DNA from: CADCVT01 sp035940955
Lineage (GTDB): Bacteria > Actinomycetota > Thermoleophilia > Solirubrobacterales > Solirubrobacteraceae
Length of the DNA stretch: 43,998 nt
Reading direction: 5' to 3'
NCBI GenBank assembly: GCA_035940955.1
Contig: DASZEJ010000135.1
Coordinates: forward strand, 1-43,998
Below are positions 8,034 to 15,316 of this stretch, piece by piece. A program made the position numbers and the translations under genes. The notes below the pieces were generated by a model. The model searched no databases. It was not told where the DNA came from and saw only the letters and a program-made list of their open reading frames with translations. How positions within the stretch are numbered: position 1 is the stretch's first letter; each line of letters begins with the position of its first letter.

Positions 8034-8788
8034 CCGGGACGCTGCACATCGTCGGCCTCGGCCCGGGCGGCCCCGCGCACCGGACGCCCGCCGCCGCCTC
8101 CGCCGTCGCCGCCGCCGAGGTCGTCGTCGGCTACGGCCCGTACGTCGACCAGTGCGAGGACCTGCTGACCGCCGCCCACGAGGTCGTGCGCGGCGCGATG
8201 GGCGAGGAGGAGGCCCGCGCGGAGGAGGCGCTGGCCCGCGCCGCCGCGGGGGCGCGCGTGGCGCTCGTCTCCTCCGGCGACGCCGGCGTCTACGGCATGG
8301 CCGCCCGGACGCTCGACCGCGCGGCGGCGATCCCCGAGGCCGAGCGGCCGGCCGTCGAGGTCGTCCCCGGCCTGACCGCGGCGCTGGCGGCGGCCGCGCT
8401 GCTCGGCGCGCCGCTGGCCGACGACTGGGCGACGATCTCGCTGTCGGACATCCGCACGCCGTGGGCGACGGTCGAGCGGCGGCTGGCCGCGCTCGCCGAC
8501 TCGGGCCTCGCGCTGGCCATCTACAACCCGCGCTCGCGCGCCCGCCGCTGGCAGCTCGACGCCGTGCTAGACCTGCTGCGCGAGCGCCGCGGCCCCGACA
8601 CGCCGGCCGCCGCCGCGACCGACGTCGGGCGCCCCGGCCAGCGCGTGACGCGGACCGTGCTCGGCGAGCTCGACCCGGACGAGGTGACGATGAGGACGCT
8701 CCTGCTCGTCGCCGGCGAGACCGGCCGCGCCGCCGGCCCGTGGCTCGTCGCCGAGCGCTCGGAGGCGACCGTGGAGGTGGGGGAGTGA
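8030..8788 (+). CDS. cobJ: Precorrin-3B C17-methyltransferase (CobJ/CbiH)
   Basis: This SAM-dependent enzyme methylates C17 and drives ring contraction of precorrin-3B (aerobic) or cobalt-factor III (anaerobic). The 252-residue protein begins HIVGLGPGGPAHRTPAA. It has GYGPYVDQC, SSGDAGVYGMA, EVVPGLTAALAAAALLGAPL, ISLSDIRTPW and IYNPRSRARRWQL, the last being a signature of the C17 enzymes. Length is normal. It starts inside the cbiX-cbiO stop (ATGA) and ends inside the cobA start (GTGA). The C17 assignment rests on the SLSD-R-T-PW and YNPRS blocks, which separate it from the other methyltransferases in this locus. Confidence 0.94.
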   Translation: MTGTLHIVGLGPGGPAHRTPAAASAVAAAEVVVGYGPYVDQCEDLLTAAHEVVRGAMGEEEARAEEALARAAAGARVALVSSGDAGVYGMAARTLDRAAAIPEAERPAVEVVPGLTAALAAAALLGAPLADDWATISLSDIRTPWATVERRLAALADSGLALAIYNPRSRARRWQLDAVLDLLRERRGPDTPAAAATDVGRPGQRVTRTVLGELDPDEVTMRTLLLVAGETGRAAGPWLVAERSEATVEVGE

Positions 8789-9522
8789 GCGTGCACCTGG
8801 TCGGCGCCGGCCCGGGCGACCCCTCGCTGCTGACCGCGGCGGCGCTGGAGGCGATCCGGTCGGCCGAGGTCGTGGTCTACGACCGGCCGTCGATGGACGC
8901 CGTCGTCGCGCTGGCGCCGCCGGAGGCGGAGGTCCACTGCGTCGGGCTGCGGCCGGGGGCGCGCGCGCTGCCCCAGCAGGCGGTCAACGAGCTGCTGGTC
9001 GAGCTGGGGCGCGACCGCCACGTCGTGCGGCTGAAGAGCGGCGACCCGTTCGTCGCCTCGCGCGGCGGCGAGGAGGCGCGCCACCTGCGCGCCCACGGCG
9101 TGTCCGTCACGGTGACCCCCGGCGTCTCGTCGGCGCTCGCCGCGCCCGCCGCGGCGGGCATCCCGCTGATGGTCCGCCAGCTCAGCGTGACGGTGACGAT
9201 GGTCGACGCCAACGACGACCCCGAGCACGGCACGCCGCCGGACTGGGAGGCGATCGCGCGCCTCGGCGGCACGATCGTCGTCCTCACCGGGCGCGGGCGC
9301 ATCCGCCGGATCGCCGCACGGCTGATGGCCGGCGGCCTCGCCGCCGACACGCCGGTGGCCGCGATCAGCGCCGGCAGCCGCGAGCGCCAGCGGGTGCTGC
9401 GCGGCACGCTCGCCGACCTGCCGTCGCCGCTGCCGCCGCCGGTGACGTTCGTGGTCGGCGAGGTCGCCGCGCTCGACCTCACGGCGGACGACGCCAGGAC
9501 GGCGACGCATGCACATCCCTGA
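8785..9522 (+). CDS. cobA: Uroporphyrinogen-III C-methyltransferase (SUMT)
   Basis: SUMT adds methyl groups at C2 and C7 of uroporphyrinogen III to make precorrin-2, the branch point to cobalamin and siroheme. The 245-residue protein starts VHLVGAGPGDPSLLTAAAL. It continues with VVYDRPSM (usually YD-x-L), VRLKSGDPFVASRGGEEA and TVTPGVSSALAAPAAAGIPL, all SUMT hallmarks, and ends in GEVAAL. It is a stand-alone SUMT with no fused CysG or HemD domain. The dehydrogenase partner is encoded separately at 11006. The C-terminal codons overlap the cbiM start by 14 nt. Confidence 0.93.
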   Translation: MSVHLVGAGPGDPSLLTAAALEAIRSAEVVVYDRPSMDAVVALAPPEAEVHCVGLRPGARALPQQAVNELLVELGRDRHVVRLKSGDPFVASRGGEEARHLRAHGVSVTVTPGVSSALAAPAAAGIPLMVRQLSVTVTMVDANDDPEHGTPPDWEAIARLGGTIVVLTGRGRIRRIAARLMAGGLAADTPVAAISAGSRERQRVLRGTLADLPSPLPPPVTFVVGEVAALDLTADDARTATHAHP

Positions 9523-10204
9523 CGGCTTCCTCAGCGGCGAGGCCGTCGCGATCGGCTGGACCGGCGCGGTCGCCGGGCTCGGCGTCGCGGTCCGCCAGGC
9601 CAAGCTCGCCGACAACGAGCGCCAGCTGCCGGTGGCCGGCCTGGCCGCCGCCTTCTTCCTCGTCGGCGACGCGCCGCTCGTCCCGGTGACCGTCGGCACG
9701 CAGGGCCACCTGCTCGGCGGCACGCTCGCGGTCGTGCTCCTCGGGCCGTGGCTGGGGGCGCTGACCATCGCGGTCGTCGCGTCGATCCAGGCGCTCGTGC
9801 TCGGCGACGGCGGGATCACGACCCTCGGCCTGACGATCGTCAACCTCGCGCTCGTGCCGGCGCTGATCGGCTACCCGCTGGTGCGGCTGCTGCGGCGCGT
9901 GCTGCCGACGACCGCGACGGCGCTCGCGGTGGCGTGCGGGGTGGCGGCGTTCGTCTGCGTGTTCCTCGCCGCCGTGCTCTTCGTGACCGAGGTGACGGTG
10001 GCGGCGGTCGTCGACATCGAGTCCGGGACGCTCGTGACCGCGATGCTCGGGACGTACGCGGTCGTCGGCGTGGTCGAGGGCGTCATCACCGCGCTCATCG
10101 TGCGCGCGCTGCTCGGCGTCCGGCCGGACATGGTGCGCATCGCGACCCGCGAGCACCGCCGGCGCCGCGCCGGGGCGCCCGCGCGCACGGAGACGGCGAC
10201 GTGA
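9509..10204 (+). CDS. cbiM: Cobalt ECF transporter substrate-capture component CbiM
   Basis: CbiM binds the metal at its N-terminus in the membrane. The protein begins MHIPDGFL, the conserved motif whose free N-terminus and His2 coordinate Co(II) or Ni(II) in the family. This also fixes the start at 9509, even though it overlaps cobA by 14 nt. Six or seven hydrophobic helices, the VGTQGHLLGG segment and a long Arg-rich C-terminal tail complete 231 residues. CbiMQO importers usually have CbiN or a fused CbiN-like domain. Neither is in this locus, and the tail here is a short basic extension only. The metal could be cobalt or nickel by sequence; the surrounding genes favour cobalt. Confidence 0.94.
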   Translation: MHIPDGFLSGEAVAIGWTGAVAGLGVAVRQAKLADNERQLPVAGLAAAFFLVGDAPLVPVTVGTQGHLLGGTLAVVLLGPWLGALTIAVVASIQALVLGDGGITTLGLTIVNLALVPALIGYPLVRLLRRVLPTTATALAVACGVAAFVCVFLAAVLFVTEVTVAAVVDIESGTLVTAMLGTYAVVGVVEGVITALIVRALLGVRPDMVRIATREHRRRRAGAPARTETAT

Positions 10205-11019
10205 GCGGCCGCGGCCCGCTCGTCTCGTTCGTCGGCGCCGGCCCCGGCGCGAGCGACCTGCTCACCCTCCGCGCCGTCAAGGTCCTCGGCGAGGCCGACG
10301 TCGTCATCTGGGCGCGCAGCCTCGTCCACGAGTCGATCCTCGACCACGTCCGCGAGGACGCCGAGACGCTGCCGAGCGACGACCGCACGCTCGAGGACAT
10401 CGTCGGCATCTACACGCGCGGGGTGGCGCAGGGGCTGCACATCGCGCGCGTCCAGTCCGGCGACCCGGCGATCTACGGCGCGCTGCACGAGCAGACCGAG
10501 GTGTGCCGGCGCATCGGGATGCCGTGGGAGATCGTGCCGGGCGTCAGCTCGATCGGCGCCATGGCGGCGGCGCTCGGGCAGGAGCTGACGGTCCCCGACA
10601 TCTCGCAGTCGCTGATCCTCACCCGCCGGGCGACGCGCACGTCGATGCCGCCGAACGAGGACCTCGTCGAGTTCGCCCGCCACGGGACGACGATGGTGCT
10701 GTTCCTCTCGGTGCGCCGGCCGCGCGAGCTGCAGCAGGACCTGCTGGACGGCGGGTACGCGCCCGACACCCCGTGCGCGATCGCCTACCGCGCGAGCTGG
10801 CCGGACGAGGTCCTCATCCGCTGCCCGCTGTCCGACCTCGCCACGGAGATCCGCGGGGCGCGCATCACCACGCAGGCGCTCGTCGTCGTCGGCCCCGCGC
10901 TGAAGGAGGGCGTCGGGCCCGACGCGCGGTCGCACGTGTACGACCCCGGGTTCGGCCACCGGTACCGCCCGCTCGGGCGCCCGGACCGGTACCGCAAGGG
11001 CTCGCGTGGCGCCACGTGA
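10201..11019 (+). CDS. cobM: Precorrin-4 C11-methyltransferase (CobM/CbiF)
   Basis: CobM/CbiF methylates C11 of precorrin-4 or cobalt-precorrin-4. The 272-residue protein has VSFVGAGPGASDLLTLRAVKVLGEADVVIWA, then SGDPAIYGALHEQ, VPGVSSIGAMAAALGQELTVP and LTRRATRTSMPPNEDL. The T-R-x-T-x-M/V-P block is diagnostic of the C11 enzymes. ATTMVLFLSV-type and YRASWPDE segments follow. The C-terminal 25 residues are polar and basic. It starts in the cbiM stop (GTGA) and overlaps the next gene by 14 nt. Confidence 0.95.
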   Translation: MSGRGPLVSFVGAGPGASDLLTLRAVKVLGEADVVIWARSLVHESILDHVREDAETLPSDDRTLEDIVGIYTRGVAQGLHIARVQSGDPAIYGALHEQTEVCRRIGMPWEIVPGVSSIGAMAAALGQELTVPDISQSLILTRRATRTSMPPNEDLVEFARHGTTMVLFLSVRRPRELQQDLLDGGYAPDTPCAIAYRASWPDEVLIRCPLSDLATEIRGARITTQALVVVGPALKEGVGPDARSHVYDPGFGHRYRPLGRPDRYRKGSRGAT

Positions 11020-11755
11020 CGCGCAGCGCTGCCTGTGCGAGCTGCGGCGCGGCGCGTGCGACGGGTCCTGCGGGCGGCTCTCGGCGGCGGACGCGACGTA
11101 CGTCGCCGGGCTGCGCGTGCGCGGCCGGCGCTGCGTCGTGGTCGGCGCGGGGCGCGTCGCGCTGGGGAAGGTGCGCGGGCTGCTCGACTGCGGCGCGCGC
11201 GTGGCGGTGGTGTCGCCGGCCGCCGTCGAGGAGCTGCGGGCGCTCGCGGCGCGGGGCGCCGTCGACTGGCGCCCGCGCGCGTACGCGGCGGCCGACGTCG
11301 ACGGGGCCTTCCTGGTGATCGCCGCGACCGACGACGTCGCGCTCAACGTCGGCGTGGCGGAGGACGCCGCGCGCGCCGGCGCGCTCGTCAACGTGGTCAA
11401 CGCGCCGGCGCTGAGCGACTTCATCGTGCCCGCCGTGGTGCGCGGCGGCCCCGTCACCCTCGCCGTGACGACGGCCGGGTCGAGCCCCGCGCTGGCGCGG
11501 CGGATCAGGCGCGAGCTGGGCGAGCGGTACGGCGAGCCGCTCGACCGCCTGTCGGCGCTGCTGGCGGAGGGCTGGGCGCGGCTGGCCGCGCGGGCCGACC
11601 CGCGCGACGCGCGCCCCGACCCCCGCGCGTTCCTCAGCCACGTCCTCGACGCCGAGCCCGACCCGGTCGCCCTGCTCGGCCGCGGCGACGTCGGCTCGGT
11701 CCGCCGGCTGCTCGCCGACGCCGAGGACGCCGCGCTCAGCCGCCGGACGTCCTGA
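11006..11755 (+). CDS. Precorrin-2 dehydrogenase (Met8/CysG N-terminal type) with Cys-rich N-terminus
   Basis: This family oxidises precorrin-2 to sirohydrochlorin with NAD+ and in some members also inserts metal. The core starts RVRGRRCVVVGAGRVALGKVRGLLDCGARV, the usual nucleotide-binding start. It continues with VIAATDDVALNVGVAEDA, VNVVNAPALSDFIVPAVV and TTAGSSPALARRIRREL, all typical of Met8/CysG-N/SirC. Before the core is a 25-residue extension with four cysteines (9, 11, 18, 22), which the family normally lacks. GTG 11006 is the earliest start, and a start near residue 35 would remove that extension. Its product, sirohydrochlorin, is the usual CbiX substrate, so it would supply the chelatase encoded upstream. 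Length is 249 residues. Confidence 0.9.
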   Translation: MAPRDAQRCLCELRRGACDGSCGRLSAADATYVAGLRVRGRRCVVVGAGRVALGKVRGLLDCGARVAVVSPAAVEELRALAARGAVDWRPRAYAAADVDGAFLVIAATDDVALNVGVAEDAARAGALVNVVNAPALSDFIVPAVVRGGPVTLAVTTAGSSPALARRIRRELGERYGEPLDRLSALLAEGWARLAARADPRDARPDPRAFLSHVLDAEPDPVALLGRGDVGSVRRLLADAEDAALSRRTS

Positions 11756-11770
11756 GCAATGAGCACGTCC

Positions 11771-11798
11771 TTGCGTTCCGCCGGAGCTGGGGTAGCGT
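11771..11798 (+). promoter_or_regulatory. Possible internal promoter before cobL
   Basis: The only real gap in the plus-strand cobalamin unit (11756-11808) contains TTGCGT, a 16-nt spacer and TAGCGT. The -10 element ends 10 nt before the ATG at 11809, which would give a leader of only a few bases. The match is modest and rests on spacing and the T-A-n-n-n-T pattern. Confidence 0.35.
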
Positions 11799-11808
11799 CC
11801 GCCGCCGG

Positions 11809-13065
11809 ATGCCCATGACGGGAACATCCGAGCGGGCGAGCGTGCCGGCGGCCGGCGCCGCGACGCGGATCGCGGTGCTCGGCGTCCACGGCGGGCGCGT
11901 CGCGCCCGAGGCCGAGCACCTGCTGCGCGACGCCCGGCTCGTCGTCGGCGGCCGGCGCCAGCTCGAGGCGCTCGCGCCGGCCGGGGCCGAGCGCGTCGCG
12001 ATCACCGCCGACCTGGGGCCGGCCGTCGCCGCGCTCGACGGCTGCGCGGGCGGCGCGTGCGTGCTCGCGTCCGGCGACCCCGGCTTCTTCGGGATCGTCC
12101 GCGTGCTGCGCGAGCGGCTCGGCGGGGACCGGCTCGACGTGCACCCGGCGCCGTCGTCGGTCGCGGTGGCGTTCGCGCGGGTCGGGACGCCGTGGGACGA
12201 CGCGCTCGTCGTCAGCGCGCACGCCCGCCGGCCCGAGGCCGCGCTGCACGTCGCGATGCGCCACCCGAAGGTGGCGATCCTCACCGACCGCTCCGCGCCG
12301 CCCGCGTGGTTCGCCCGGCGCCTGGTCGGCCACCGCGAGCGGATGACCGTCGCCGAGCGCCTGGGGGAGCCCGGCGAGCGCGTGGTCACCGGGTCGCCGG
12401 AGGAGCTCGCGGGGCTCGACGCCGCCGACCCGAACGTCGTGCTCGTGTGGGACGAGGACGCGCCGGGCGCCGGCCGGTCGCCGATGGCGCCGCCGCGCCC
12501 GGGCGCCGACGGCTGGGCGCTGCCGGAGGACGCGTTCGAGCACCGGGCGGGGATGGTGACCAAGCGGGAGGTGCGCGCGGTGGCGCTCGCCCGCCTCGGC
12601 CCCGGGGTCGGCGACCTGATCTGGGACGTCGGCTGCCACAGCGGCTCGGTGGCCATCGAGGCGGCGCGCCTGGGCGCCGCGGCGATCGGCGTCGACCACG
12701 ATCCCGAGGCCGTCGCGCTCGCGCGGCGCAACGCCGCCGCCCACGGCGTCCGCGTGCGGCTGCTGGAGGGCGCGGCGCCCGCGATCCTCGCCGACCTGCC
12801 CGACCCCGACGGCGCGTTCGTCGGCGGCGGGGGCACCGACCTCGCCGACGTCCTCGACGTCTGCGCGCGGCGCGCGCGCCGCGTCGTCGTCGTCACGCTC
12901 GCGGTCGTCGAGCGCGCGGGGCCGGCGCTCGACCGCCTGCGGGCGGCGGGCCTGGAGGCCGACGCCGTGATGGTCAACGCGTCGCGGCTGCGCCCGATGC
13001 CCGGCGGCCACCGCCTCGCGCCCGAGAACCCCGTCGTCGTCGTCACCGGCCGGCGCCGCGCATGA
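11809..13065 (+). CDS. cobL: Precorrin-6Y C5,15-methyltransferase (decarboxylating), CobL (CbiE-CbiT fusion)
   Basis: CobL methylates C5 and C15 of precorrin-6Y and removes the C12 acetate carboxyl. The 418-residue protein holds both known parts. A CbiE-like methyltransferase (about residues 20-215) has LRDARLVVGGRRQLEAL, LASGDPGFFGIVRVL and PSSVAVAFARVGTPWDDALVVSAH. A CbiT-like Rossmann methyltransferase (about 230-418) has GMVTKREVRAVALARL, IWDVGCHSGSVAIEAARLG and IGVDHDPEAVALARRNAAAHG. Two ATGs (11809, 11815) are possible starts; the first is used here. The CobL fusion is common, unlike the other two fusions in this locus. The stop overlaps cobK as ATGA. Confidence 0.95.
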   Translation: MPMTGTSERASVPAAGAATRIAVLGVHGGRVAPEAEHLLRDARLVVGGRRQLEALAPAGAERVAITADLGPAVAALDGCAGGACVLASGDPGFFGIVRVLRERLGGDRLDVHPAPSSVAVAFARVGTPWDDALVVSAHARRPEAALHVAMRHPKVAILTDRSAPPAWFARRLVGHRERMTVAERLGEPGERVVTGSPEELAGLDAADPNVVLVWDEDAPGAGRSPMAPPRPGADGWALPEDAFEHRAGMVTKREVRAVALARLGPGVGDLIWDVGCHSGSVAIEAARLGAAAIGVDHDPEAVALARRNAAAHGVRVRLLEGAAPAILADLPDPDGAFVGGGGTDLADVLDVCARRARRVVVVTLAVVERAGPALDRLRAAGLEADAVMVNASRLRPMPGGHRLAPENPVVVVTGRRRA

Positions 13066-13850
13066 CGACCGCCTCCGCGCCGGTCCTGATCTTCGGCGGC
13101 ACCGCCGACGCGCGCCGCCTCGCCGAGCTGCTCGACGGCGCGGGCGTCCCGGTGCTCACGTCGCTCGCCGGCCGCGTCCGCGAGCCGCAGCTGCCGGCCG
13201 GCGAGGTCCGCGTCGGCGGCTTCGGCGGCGCGGACGCGATCGCCGAGTGGCTCGTGCGCCACCGCCCGCCCGCGGTCGTCGACGCGACGCATCCGTTCGC
13301 CGCGCGCATCGGCCCCGCGGTCGCGCAGGCGTGCGCGGCCGCCGGCGTGCCGCTGCTGCGCCTCGAGCGGCCGGGCTGGTCCGAGCGCCCCGGGGACCGC
13401 TGGCGCTGGGTGGCCGACCTCGACGAGGCGGCCGCCGCGCTCGACGGCCGCGACGCGCGCGTGCTCCTGACGACCGGGCGCCAGGGCCTCGCGAGCTTCA
13501 CCGGCGTCGAGAGCGCGTGGTTCCTCATCCGGTCGATCGAGGCCCCGGAGCCGCCGGTCCCGCCGCGCCACGAGGTCCTGCTCGACCGCGGCCCGTACAC
13601 GGTGGCCGGCGAGCTGGAGGTCATCGACCGGCACGCGATCGACGTCGTCGTCACCAAGGACAGCGGCGGCGCGGCCACCGAGGCGAAGCTCGAGGCGGCC
13701 CGCGAGCGCGGGCTCGAGGTGATCGTCGTCCGCCGCCCGCCGCGGCCGGACGTCGCCGCGGTCGCGTCGGCGCGGGACGCCGCGGCGTGGGTCGAGCAGG
13801 TCGCCGGCCGCGCGCCGGCGCAGGTCACGAGCAGATCGGAGTCGCGTTGA
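13062..13850 (+). CDS. cobK: Precorrin-6A reductase (CobK/CbiJ)
   Basis: CobK reduces the macrocycle of precorrin-6A with NADPH. The 262-residue protein starts VLIFGGTADARRLAELL, the nucleotide-binding start. It has the conserved blocks VVDATHPFAARIG, RLERPGW, LLTTGRQGLASF and VVTKDSGGAATEAKLEAARERGLEVIVVRRPP, the last near the C-terminus and strongly diagnostic. ATG 13062 overlaps the cobL stop. The same family serves both routes (CbiJ), but the neighbouring cobF points to precorrin-6A as substrate. Confidence 0.95.
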   Translation: MTTASAPVLIFGGTADARRLAELLDGAGVPVLTSLAGRVREPQLPAGEVRVGGFGGADAIAEWLVRHRPPAVVDATHPFAARIGPAVAQACAAAGVPLLRLERPGWSERPGDRWRWVADLDEAAAALDGRDARVLLTTGRQGLASFTGVESAWFLIRSIEAPEPPVPPRHEVLLDRGPYTVAGELEVIDRHAIDVVVTKDSGGAATEAKLEAARERGLEVIVVRRPPRPDVAAVASARDAAAWVEQVAGRAPAQVTSRSESR

Positions 13851-14629
13851 GGAAGGTGTCGATCATCGGGATCGGGGCGGGAAACCCCGACTACATCACG
13901 GTCCAGGCGATCAAGGCGCTCAACGAGACCGACGTCTTCTTCGTCGTGACCAAGGCGTCCGAGAAGCAGGACCTCGTCGACCTGCGGATGGAGATCCTCG
14001 AGCGGTACGTCGAGCCGGGCCGCGACTACCGGACCGTCGCGCTGCCCGACCCCGAGCGCGACCGCCGCGCGGACGCGTACCGCTCCGCGGTCGAGGCGTG
14101 GCGCTCGGCGCGCGCCGACCTCTACGAGTCGGCGATCCGCGACCACCTCGCCGACGGCGAGCGGGGCGCGTTCCTGGCCTGGGGCGACCCGTCGCTCTAC
14201 GACAGCACCCTCGGCGCGCTCGACGAGGTCCGCGCGCGCGACGGCGTGCAGTTCGAGTGCGAGGTCGTGCCGGGCATCAGCGCGCCGTCCGCGCTCGCCG
14301 CCCAGCACCGCATCGGCCTCAACCGGGTCGGCCGGGCGTTCGAGATCACCACCGGGCGCCGGCTCGAGCAGGGCATGCCCGCGGAGGCCGACGACGTCGT
14401 GGTCATGCTCGACGCGCGGGGGTCGTTCCGCCAGGTCAGCGACGAGGACGTCGACATCTACTGGGGCGCGTACATCGGGACCGAGGACGAGATCCTCGTC
14501 TCCGGCCGGCTGCGCGACGTGGCCGACGAGATCGACGCGATCCGCAGGGAGGCCAAGGAGCGCAAGGGCTGGCTCTTCGACACGTACCTGCTGCGGCGCC
14601 GGCTGCCGGCGGAGGACGGCTCGGGCTAG
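13847..14629 (+). CDS. cobF: Precorrin-6A synthase (deacetylating) CobF
   Basis: CobF methylates C1 and releases acetate from precorrin-5, and is taken as a marker of the aerobic route. The 260-residue protein begins KVSIIGIGAGNPDYITVQAIKALN. It continues with VFFVVTKASEKQDLVDLR, FLAWGDPSLYDSTL, VVPGISAPSALAAQHRIGLN and the C-terminal RREAKERKGWLFDTYLLRR, all typical of CobF. TTG 13847 is preferred because a GGAG lies about 5 nt upstream and the codon overlaps the cobK stop as TTGA. GTG 13856 is the alternative. The TAG stop shares a CTAG with the stop of the converging adenosyltransferase gene. Confidence 0.94.
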   Translation: MRKVSIIGIGAGNPDYITVQAIKALNETDVFFVVTKASEKQDLVDLRMEILERYVEPGRDYRTVALPDPERDRRADAYRSAVEAWRSARADLYESAIRDHLADGERGAFLAWGDPSLYDSTLGALDEVRARDGVQFECEVVPGISAPSALAAQHRIGLNRVGRAFEITTGRRLEQGMPAEADDVVVMLDARGSFRQVSDEDVDIYWGAYIGTEDEILVSGRLRDVADEIDAIRREAKERKGWLFDTYLLRRRLPAEDGSG

Positions 14630-15183
14630 GAGCGCGCGTCGGCCAGCTGCGCGCTGACCTCCGCGAGGTCCTCCTCGTACCGCGCGAGGAGGAAGAGCAG
14701 CAGCGACAGGCGGTTCAGCCAGCGCCGCGCGTTGGCGTACCGCTCGCCGCGCAGCGCGGTGACGCGCCGCTCGGCGCGCCGCACGACGGCGCGGGCCACG
14801 TCGAGCTGGCCGGACGCCGGGACCGTGCCCGGGAGGACGAAGCCGGTCGGCGGCACGATCTCGGCCTGGACCTCCTCGCACAGCGCCTCCAGGCGCTCGA
14901 CCTGCTCGTCGGTGACCGCGAAGCGGCTCTCCTTGGCCGGGTTCGTCGCGAGGTCGGCGGCGAGCAGGTACAGCCCGTGCTGCAGCTCGGCGCACAGCTC
15001 GCGCACGCGCGCGTGCTCCGTGAGCGCCTTGGCGAACCCGATCGCGCTGCTCGCCTCGTCAACCGTGCCGTACGCCTCGATCTGCGGGTCGTCCTTGGGG
15101 ACGCGCCCGCCGCCGAGCAGCCCGGTCGTGCCGTCGTCGCCGCGCCCGGCGCGCCCGATCAGGTCCTTGGGCTTCCTGGCCAT
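14626..15183 (-). CDS. Cob(I)yrinic acid a,c-diamide / cob(I)alamin adenosyltransferase, PduO type
   Basis: This enzyme transfers the adenosyl group of ATP to the cob(I) corrinoid. The 185-residue protein has the PduO signatures: RAGRGDDGTTGLLGGGRVPKDD near the start (GDDGTT being the ATP loop), IEAYGTVDEASSAIGFAKAL, LPGTVPASGQLDVARAVVRRAERR and RYANARRWLNRLSLLLFLLARYEE. The R-R-A-E-R block carries the conserved Arg and Glu. ATG 15183 follows a TACCCT -10-like element with a 10-nt gap. It converges on cobF and their TAG stops share one CTAG. It completes the adenosylation step needed for the downstream cobD and cobS products. Confidence 0.93.
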   Translation of the reverse strand: MARKPKDLIGRAGRGDDGTTGLLGGGRVPKDDPQIEAYGTVDEASSAIGFAKALTEHARVRELCAELQHGLYLLAADLATNPAKESRFAVTDEQVERLEALCEEVQAEIVPPTGFVLPGTVPASGQLDVARAVVRRAERRVTALRGERYANARRWLNRLSLLLFLLARYEEDLAEVSAQLADARS

Positions 15184-15193
15184 TCGCCCGACG

Positions 15194-15199
15194 AGGGTA
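15194..15199 (-). promoter_or_regulatory. -10-like element for the adenosyltransferase gene
   Basis: TACCCT on the minus strand ends 10 nt before the ATG at 15183. The place where a -35 box would lie is occupied by the hairpin at 15205-15231, so no ordinary -35 box can be recognised. Confidence 0.35.
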
Positions 15200-15204
15200 C
15201 ACGC

Positions 15205-15231
15205 CCGCGGGGCCGCGCGGAGGCCCCGCGG
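15205..15231. repeat. GC-rich perfect inverted repeat between two divergent genes
   Basis: A 10-bp perfect stem (CCGCGGGGCC with CCGCGGGGCC read on the other strand) encloses a 7-nt loop. It lies between the adenosyltransferase start (15183, minus) and the ABC transporter start (15317, plus), so it cannot be a terminator of either flanking gene. It may be an operator, or an mRNA leader hairpin of the plus-strand gene. No other strong promoter element is clear in 15232-15316. Confidence 0.4.
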
Positions 15232-15316
15232 CCCGGGCTCCTGCCAAGCTGACCAGGATGATGAGCACCGATCGTTGTGACACAGTTCTCGCGATGGAGA
15301 AGCCGGGCCCGCAGAC

